Position numbers and translations under genes: made by a program. DNA of 64,000 bases. Origin: Planctomycetes bacterium B3_Pla (lineage in GTDB: Bacteria; Planctomycetota; Phycisphaerae; Sedimentisphaerales; Anaerobacaceae). The stretch is taken from positions 1 through 64,000 of the forward strand of contig NJBM01000003.1 of the NCBI GenBank assembly GCA_005223045.1, read 5' to 3'. A model generated the notes under the pieces. The model saw only the letters and a list, made by a program, of their open reading frames with translations, was not told the origin of the DNA and did no database searches. Numbering within the stretch: the stretch's first letter is position 1; each line of letters begins with the position of its first letter. Shown piece by piece: positions 59,988 to 64,000 of this stretch.

Positions 59988-61001
59988 ATGGCTAAATCAG
60001 GCTTGGCAATTGTCTTTTTGTGTATTTGCCTCTTGTGCTGTCCGCAATCCCTGCTCGCCCGGAACGAGAACGCCATTTCCGCTATACCGAGAGTGGACGT
60101 GCATTCTCATGTCGGCAGCGTCGAGCGAATGGAACATTATGTGAAGGTCGGCGAAGCTCTCAAAGACCAATACGGCGTAAACCTTGCAGTATGGATAGAC
60201 CTCAATTTTATGAGACAATCAGACGGCACGGAACAAGAGTACCTGAAAGTCGCGCGCGACCGATACAAAGGAAGGTTCCTGCCCTGCATAAATGACTTCA
60301 AGATATCCGATGGACTGCGATACTCCCCTGAAGAACTCGCTAAGTGGCAGGAAAAAGGAATCGTAGGCTATAAGATATGGGTCGGAGTCTCGCCGCTGAT
60401 CGATGAGCCGGCTAACGACGCCACTTTCTCGAAAATGGAAGATATTGGGATGGTCGGAGCATCGGTTCACATTTCGCAGCCGTATCCGACGAAATGGTGC
60501 GACGATCCGGTGAAGTTCTGGGAGGCACATAACGCATGGGAGAGAGTTCTTGACAGGCATCCGAAATTGAAGGTCGTCAACGCCCACATGCTCGACCACT
60601 TCAATTCGGACGAGCAACTGGATTATTTGATATACGTGTTCGAGACATATCCGAATGTGCACGTGGACCTGGCAGCACGATTCCAGCAGTTTCACCGAAT
60701 GGACACAGACAAGCTCAGAAACTTCATGATAAAATACGCCGACAGGATTCTCTTCGGCACCGATATCGGCGGCCAGCCGGCGGAAGGCAAATACGGACAA
60801 GTCGCGGAAAGCTACTATCGTACCTTCCAGCTCCTGGAGACCGACAAGATTATCAAAGGCGGATTTTTCGGCAGGACGGAAACCAGAGGATTAGCTCTTC
60901 CCACCGACGTTCTGGAGAAGATATACTATCGAAATGCCGCCAGGTTATATCCTCGCGTGAAAGACGTGCTGAGAGATTTGGGGCATGGCGGAAGCGATTG
61001 A
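59988..61001 (+). CDS. Exported amidohydrolase-family TIM-barrel protein
   Basis: A 337-residue protein with signal peptide (SGLAIVFLCICLLCCPQSLL) and an amidohydrolase-2-type barrel: IPRVDVHSHVG (first-strand H-x-H), GIVGYKIWVGVSPL, VVNAHMLDHFNSDEQLDYLI (His on a later strand), ADRILFGTDIGG (catalytic-type Asp) and a C-terminal YYRNAARLYP typical of the family. Members are metal-dependent hydrolases or decarboxylases; the substrate is unknown. AAAGGAG precedes the ATG. A TATACT at 59946-59951 could be its -10, with no good -35. It is the first of a three-gene plus operon with metF and the open-ended gene. Confidence 0.86.
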   Translation: MAKSGLAIVFLCICLLCCPQSLLARNENAISAIPRVDVHSHVGSVERMEHYVKVGEALKDQYGVNLAVWIDLNFMRQSDGTEQEYLKVARDRYKGRFLPCINDFKISDGLRYSPEELAKWQEKGIVGYKIWVGVSPLIDEPANDATFSKMEDIGMVGASVHISQPYPTKWCDDPVKFWEAHNAWERVLDRHPKLKVVNAHMLDHFNSDEQLDYLIYVFETYPNVHVDLAARFQQFHRMDTDKLRNFMIKYADRILFGTDIGGQPAEGKYGQVAESYYRTFQLLETDKIIKGGFFGRTETRGLALPTDVLEKIYYRNAARLYPRVKDVLRDLGHGGSD

Positions 61002-61049
61002 ACATATTGTGTTGGGCAACCGATGATTCGCTCAAAAGGAGAAATTCCC

Positions 61050-61931
61050 ATGAAAGTGACAAATCTTTGGAGTGCGGGGCAAAAACCGACGGTTTCTTTT
61101 GAATTGTTCCCTCCAAGGTCGCTAAAAGGCGCTGAGAAACTGGAAAAAACAATCGATGAGTTGGCCGCTTTAAGGCCTGACTTTGTCTCGGTCACCTTCG
61201 GGGCCGGCGGCTCCACACGGGAAGGCTCGCGTCAGCTCGTCGAAAAACTCAAGAACGAAAAGATGCTGGAAGTGGTGGCCTATTTTGCCGGCTACGGATT
61301 GAGCCCGGAGGACATCGTTGCTGTCCTGGACGACTATCAGGCGTTGGACGCCGAGAATGTGCTGGTCGTGCACGGAGACATTCCCCGCGTGCAGGAGGAT
61401 TTCGAGCCTGATCCACAGAGCTTTCCTCATGCATCCGACCTTATTGCGTTTGTTCGGCCGAAATACGATTTCTGCCTGGGAGCGGCCGGTTATCCCGAGG
61501 GGCATATCGACTGCGAGAGCAAGGACAAGGACCTTGAGTATCTCAAGCTCAAGGTGGAGAACGGAGCCGACTACATAATCGCCAACTATTTCTATGACAA
61601 CAAATACTTCTTCGATTTTGTGCAGCGATGCAGGGCAATCGGCATTGATGTCCCCATAGTGGCGGGCGTGATGCCCATATACAGTGTGAAAATGACGGAA
61701 ATGCTGACCGGCTTGTGTGGGGCGACAATCACCGACGAGGTGCGTGAAGGTATGGCCTCGCTGCCGGAAGACGATAATGAAGCACTTGTCAGTTTCGGCA
61801 TCGATTTTGCCGTGAGCCAGTGCAGGGAATTGATTGAAACGGGAGTACAGGGATTGCATTTCTTCACAATGGACCAGAGCAAATCCATGGTAGGAATTGT
61901 CAATCGACTGAGAGACGATGAATTGTTGTGA
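61050..61931 (+). CDS. metF: Methylenetetrahydrofolate reductase MetF
   Basis: A 293-residue cytoplasmic flavoenzyme that reduces 5,10-methylenetetrahydrofolate to 5-methyltetrahydrofolate. The family motifs are PTVSFELFPPRS (with the catalytic Glu), DFVSVTFGAGGSTREGSRQL, LVVHGDIPR, AAGYPEGHIDCES (substrate-binding loop), DYIIANYFYDNKYFFDFVQR, VPIVAGVMPIYSV and GVQGLHFFTMDQSKSMVGIV. ATG 61050 is chosen because AAAGGAGA lies 9 bases upstream; an ATG at 61023 lacks a site. It is embedded between an amidohydrolase and a secreted hydrolase-like gene, not beside methionine genes. Length is normal for the short bacterial form. Confidence 0.94.
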   Translation: MKVTNLWSAGQKPTVSFELFPPRSLKGAEKLEKTIDELAALRPDFVSVTFGAGGSTREGSRQLVEKLKNEKMLEVVAYFAGYGLSPEDIVAVLDDYQALDAENVLVVHGDIPRVQEDFEPDPQSFPHASDLIAFVRPKYDFCLGAAGYPEGHIDCESKDKDLEYLKLKVENGADYIIANYFYDNKYFFDFVQRCRAIGIDVPIVAGVMPIYSVKMTEMLTGLCGATITDEVREGMASLPEDDNEALVSFGIDFAVSQCRELIETGVQGLHFFTMDQSKSMVGIVNRLRDDELL

Positions 61932-61950
61932 GTTCTTTGAAGGGACAACT

Positions 61951-64000
61951 ATGACTGCTAAGAGAATATTCTTCGTAACGGCCCTCATATCAATGCCGGC
62001 TATGATCGGCAGCGTCACTGCGGGGAGCCGAAAGTACATTGAGCCATCCAAGGATCTTCGCCTCGCCTCCTACGCCACGTCGCGACAGGTCGAGCAGCTT
62101 GCCACCGACGAGGCCATGCGCGAGCGAGCCTTAAAGACTGTCGAGCGCATGGGTATCACGAAAATATACCTCGAAGTCTATCGCGGCGGCCACGTGGTCT
62201 CGCCCGAACACCTCATCTTTGCACGAGACTGGCTCCGGGAAAAGGGCGTCGAGGTAGTCGGCGGCATCGCCACTGTGCCCGGCGGGGATTTCGGCGTGCG
62301 GCAAAAAGGCCCGCTCGGCTGGTTCAACTGGCAAAACGAAAAGACCCAGCGCGATCTCGAAAAAGTGATCCGAACGGCCGCCGGCATATTCGATACGTTC
62401 ATCGTCGATGACTTCTTCTGCACAGGCGACGTAAGCGCCGAATCGAGAGTCGCCAAAGGCGGCCGTTCCTGGGGCGAATACCGCCGCGATTTACTCAGCA
62501 AGCTGGCCTCTTCCATTTTCGTCGGCCCCGCGAAAGAGGTCAATCCCGACATCACCATGATAGTCAAGTACCCCCAGTGGTACGACCGATTTCACCTTTT
62601 CGGCTACGACACTGAAACGCTTCCCCGGATTTTCGACCAGGTCTGGGTCGGCACTGAGACCCGCGACCGCAACACCCAGCGGTTCGGCTTCGTCCAGCCC
62701 TACGAGGGATTCGTCAACTACCGCTGGCTCGCGAGCATCGCCGGCGACAAGATCGGCGGCGCCTGGTTCGACCACGGCGATTGTGCAGAGCACGATTTCC
62801 TCGATCAGGCCTACACGAGCATCCTGGCCGGGGCCTCGGAGCTGGTTTTCTTCAACTTCAACAACGTCATGTCAGGCCACCCCGATCACGAGAAGGTTGT
62901 TGCCGAATCGGACCGGCTTGCCGAACTCGCCGCCTTTGTCCGAGAGCACCCTGTCATCGGTATCCCCGCCTACAAGCCGCCAAACAGCGACCCCGGCGGC
63001 GACATGTACATCATGGATTTTCTCGGCATGTTGGGAATACCCATCATACCGGTGCACGAATTTCCGCAAAGCGCCCCGGTCGTCTTTCTGCCCGCCCAGG
63101 CGGCAACCGATCCGGACCTGCTTGACCATATCAAAAAGGCCCGCGCGAGGGGCGCGCATCTCATACTCACCACAAGCCTGCTGATCACATCCGATCAAGG
63201 CGACGAGCTTGCCCGGATGGCTGGAGTCAATCCGGACCTGCGGTCAGAGCCGACTCATGCTAAACTGGCACACGAATCCGAAAGCAAGAATGTGACCGTT
63301 AGTATAGAATCGACTATTGAGTGCGCGCCCGAACCTGGCAACATAGTGTGTACTTCAGGCAATAAGCAATATGCCCTTCTAAAAGTAAGGAAATCGCCGC
63401 AAGGTCGCGTCGCCTTGCTCAACACGCACACCTACAACCAGGCCGACTTCGATGCCGTAGGCGAGGTTTTGCTCTGCCCCCGGCAGTTGGGTCTGCTTGA
63501 GATGCAAAAGCCGGCTCTTTCAGTCCTCCGCGATGCATTCGGCGGCGCAGTGTTTGACGGCCCCGCCTGCGTTACATATCACCCTTTCGGCTCTTTGGCA
63601 TCGGGCAATTGCGTCATCCAGAACTTCAACGACAAAGCTGTGAACGTCACCCTCACCCTTCCCGTCCAGGAAGGCAGGCCCAATAAATTCGCAGAGGCAT
63701 TTTCCGGAAAGCCCATTGCTGTTCGCACCGCCGACTCTAAAGGCCACATCGCACTGGATTTGCCCATTCCCGCCAGAGACCGCGTCTGGATTCGGCGCGA
63801 ACGAGGCGTTCGTTATACGGTTGAGGTTGAAGAGGTTGTTACGAAATATGCGCCAGCCAATAACGGCGCCGGGCCTATGTGGTGCTATGGCTCTACGGTT
63901 ATTGCAAGGCAGGGAAAGGATGTTTACCTTTCAAACATCGAGACGGGCAAGGATGTTCCGCCGCTATGCAATACGCGTTGGCAGTTGTGGCATCGCTCGC
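61951..64000 (+). CDS. Exported hydrolase-like protein, runs off the right edge
   Basis: The frame from ATG 61951 (AAGGGA 6 bases upstream) stays open for 683 codons to the window end. The signal peptide is MTAKRIFFVTALISMPAMIG, then SVTAGSRKYIEP. A TIM-barrel, glycoside-hydrolase-like region (about 35-290) has AMRERALKTVERMGITKIYL, EVYRGGHVVSPEHL, IFDTFIVDDFFCTGD, TMIVKYPQWYDRFH, and IGGAWFDHGDC. A beta-galactosidase-trimerisation-like region (about 320-480) includes MLGIPIIPVHEFPQSAPVVF. From about 625 a BNR/sialidase-like start appears (NNGAGPMWCYGSTVIARQGK). I cannot name the family or substrate. It lies 19 bases after metF. The start and frame were read by eye; the C-terminus is missing. 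Confidence 0.8.
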   Translation, partial: MTAKRIFFVTALISMPAMIGSVTAGSRKYIEPSKDLRLASYATSRQVEQLATDEAMRERALKTVERMGITKIYLEVYRGGHVVSPEHLIFARDWLREKGVEVVGGIATVPGGDFGVRQKGPLGWFNWQNEKTQRDLEKVIRTAAGIFDTFIVDDFFCTGDVSAESRVAKGGRSWGEYRRDLLSKLASSIFVGPAKEVNPDITMIVKYPQWYDRFHLFGYDTETLPRIFDQVWVGTETRDRNTQRFGFVQPYEGFVNYRWLASIAGDKIGGAWFDHGDCAEHDFLDQAYTSILAGASELVFFNFNNVMSGHPDHEKVVAESDRLAELAAFVREHPVIGIPAYKPPNSDPGGDMYIMDFLGMLGIPIIPVHEFPQSAPVVFLPAQAATDPDLLDHIKKARARGAHLILTTSLLITSDQGDELARMAGVNPDLRSEPTHAKLAHESESKNVTVSIESTIECAPEPGNIVCTSGNKQYALLKVRKSPQGRVALLNTHTYNQADFDAVGEVLLCPRQLGLLEMQKPALSVLRDAFGGAVFDGPACVTYHPFGSLASGNCVIQNFNDKAVNVTLTLPVQEGRPNKFAEAFSGKPIAVRTADSKGHIALDLPIPARDRVWIRRERGVRYTVEVEEVVTKYAPANNGAGPMWCYGSTVIARQGKDVYLSNIETGKDVPPLCNTRWQLWHRS

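Overview
The window reads like a chromosomal segment of a free-living, polymer-degrading Planctomycetota bacterium, most likely of the Phycisphaerae/Sedimentisphaerales type. This is inferred from content and not from a marker gene. The signs are: several Tat-exported Cys-type sulfatases, paired Tat-exported Gfo/Idh/MocA oxidoreductases, LamG and DUF1080 proteins, a PQQ-type propeller, a ThuA protein, a DUF4953/DUF5117 metalloprotease, and a small STGPKTAKGK-type protein at the left edge. No rRNA, tRNA, CRISPR array, transposase, integrase or phage gene was recognised.

Layout. 1-1918 (- strand): end of a small conserved protein gene and a secreted LamG protein, separated by palindromic repeats. 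2867-17079 (+): one long type II secretion / type IV pilus-like operon in the order E-F-G-H-I-J-K, a PilM/PilN-like fusion, a PilO-like protein, a GspC-like protein, a small charged protein and a giant secretin. It starts at a good promoter and ends at a hairpin. 17244-18560: phosphofructokinase. 18886-20859 (-): lipoprotein VOC protein plus sulfatase. 21634-25248 (+): a striking single protein with a ParA-type ATPase in the cytoplasm, one membrane span, six cadherin-like repeats, an Ig-like domain and a DNRLRE-type C-terminus. It is followed by a small two-ORF unit sharing a KEVSAIF peptide with it. 26133-32001 (+): secreted zinc metalloprotease, PhoD-like phosphatase, ThuA protein. 32417-38935 (-): five-gene catabolic operon (two Gfo/Idh/MocA, HEAT, sulfatase, PQQ propeller). 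39340-42261 (+): large two-LamG protein with its own promoter and terminator. 42386-47893 (-): sulfatase, beta-helix protein, DUF362 protein. 48092-52105 (+): aconitase X large and small subunits followed by dipeptidyl peptidase IV. 52120-55571 (-): LamG protein, degenerate aldo/keto reductase, four-haem cytochrome, ornithine cyclodeaminase/mu-crystallin family protein. 55821-64000: DUF1080 lipoprotein, GH106-like hydrolase, amidohydrolase, MetF, and an open-ended secreted hydrolase-like gene.

How the parts may work together. The secretion operon would carry exoenzymes across the outer membrane. The sulfatases, beta-helix protein, GH106-like enzyme and Gfo/Idh proteins fit stepwise breakdown of sulfated, rhamnose-containing or otherwise modified polysaccharide. 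The aconitase X + dipeptidyl peptidase IV + mu-crystallin-family set suggests a proline/hydroxyproline-peptide salvage route. The two most interesting items are the transmembrane ParA-adhesin fusion and this candidate hydroxyproline cluster. Strong sigma-70-like promoters with 17-base spacers and several families of intergenic palindromes are also visible.
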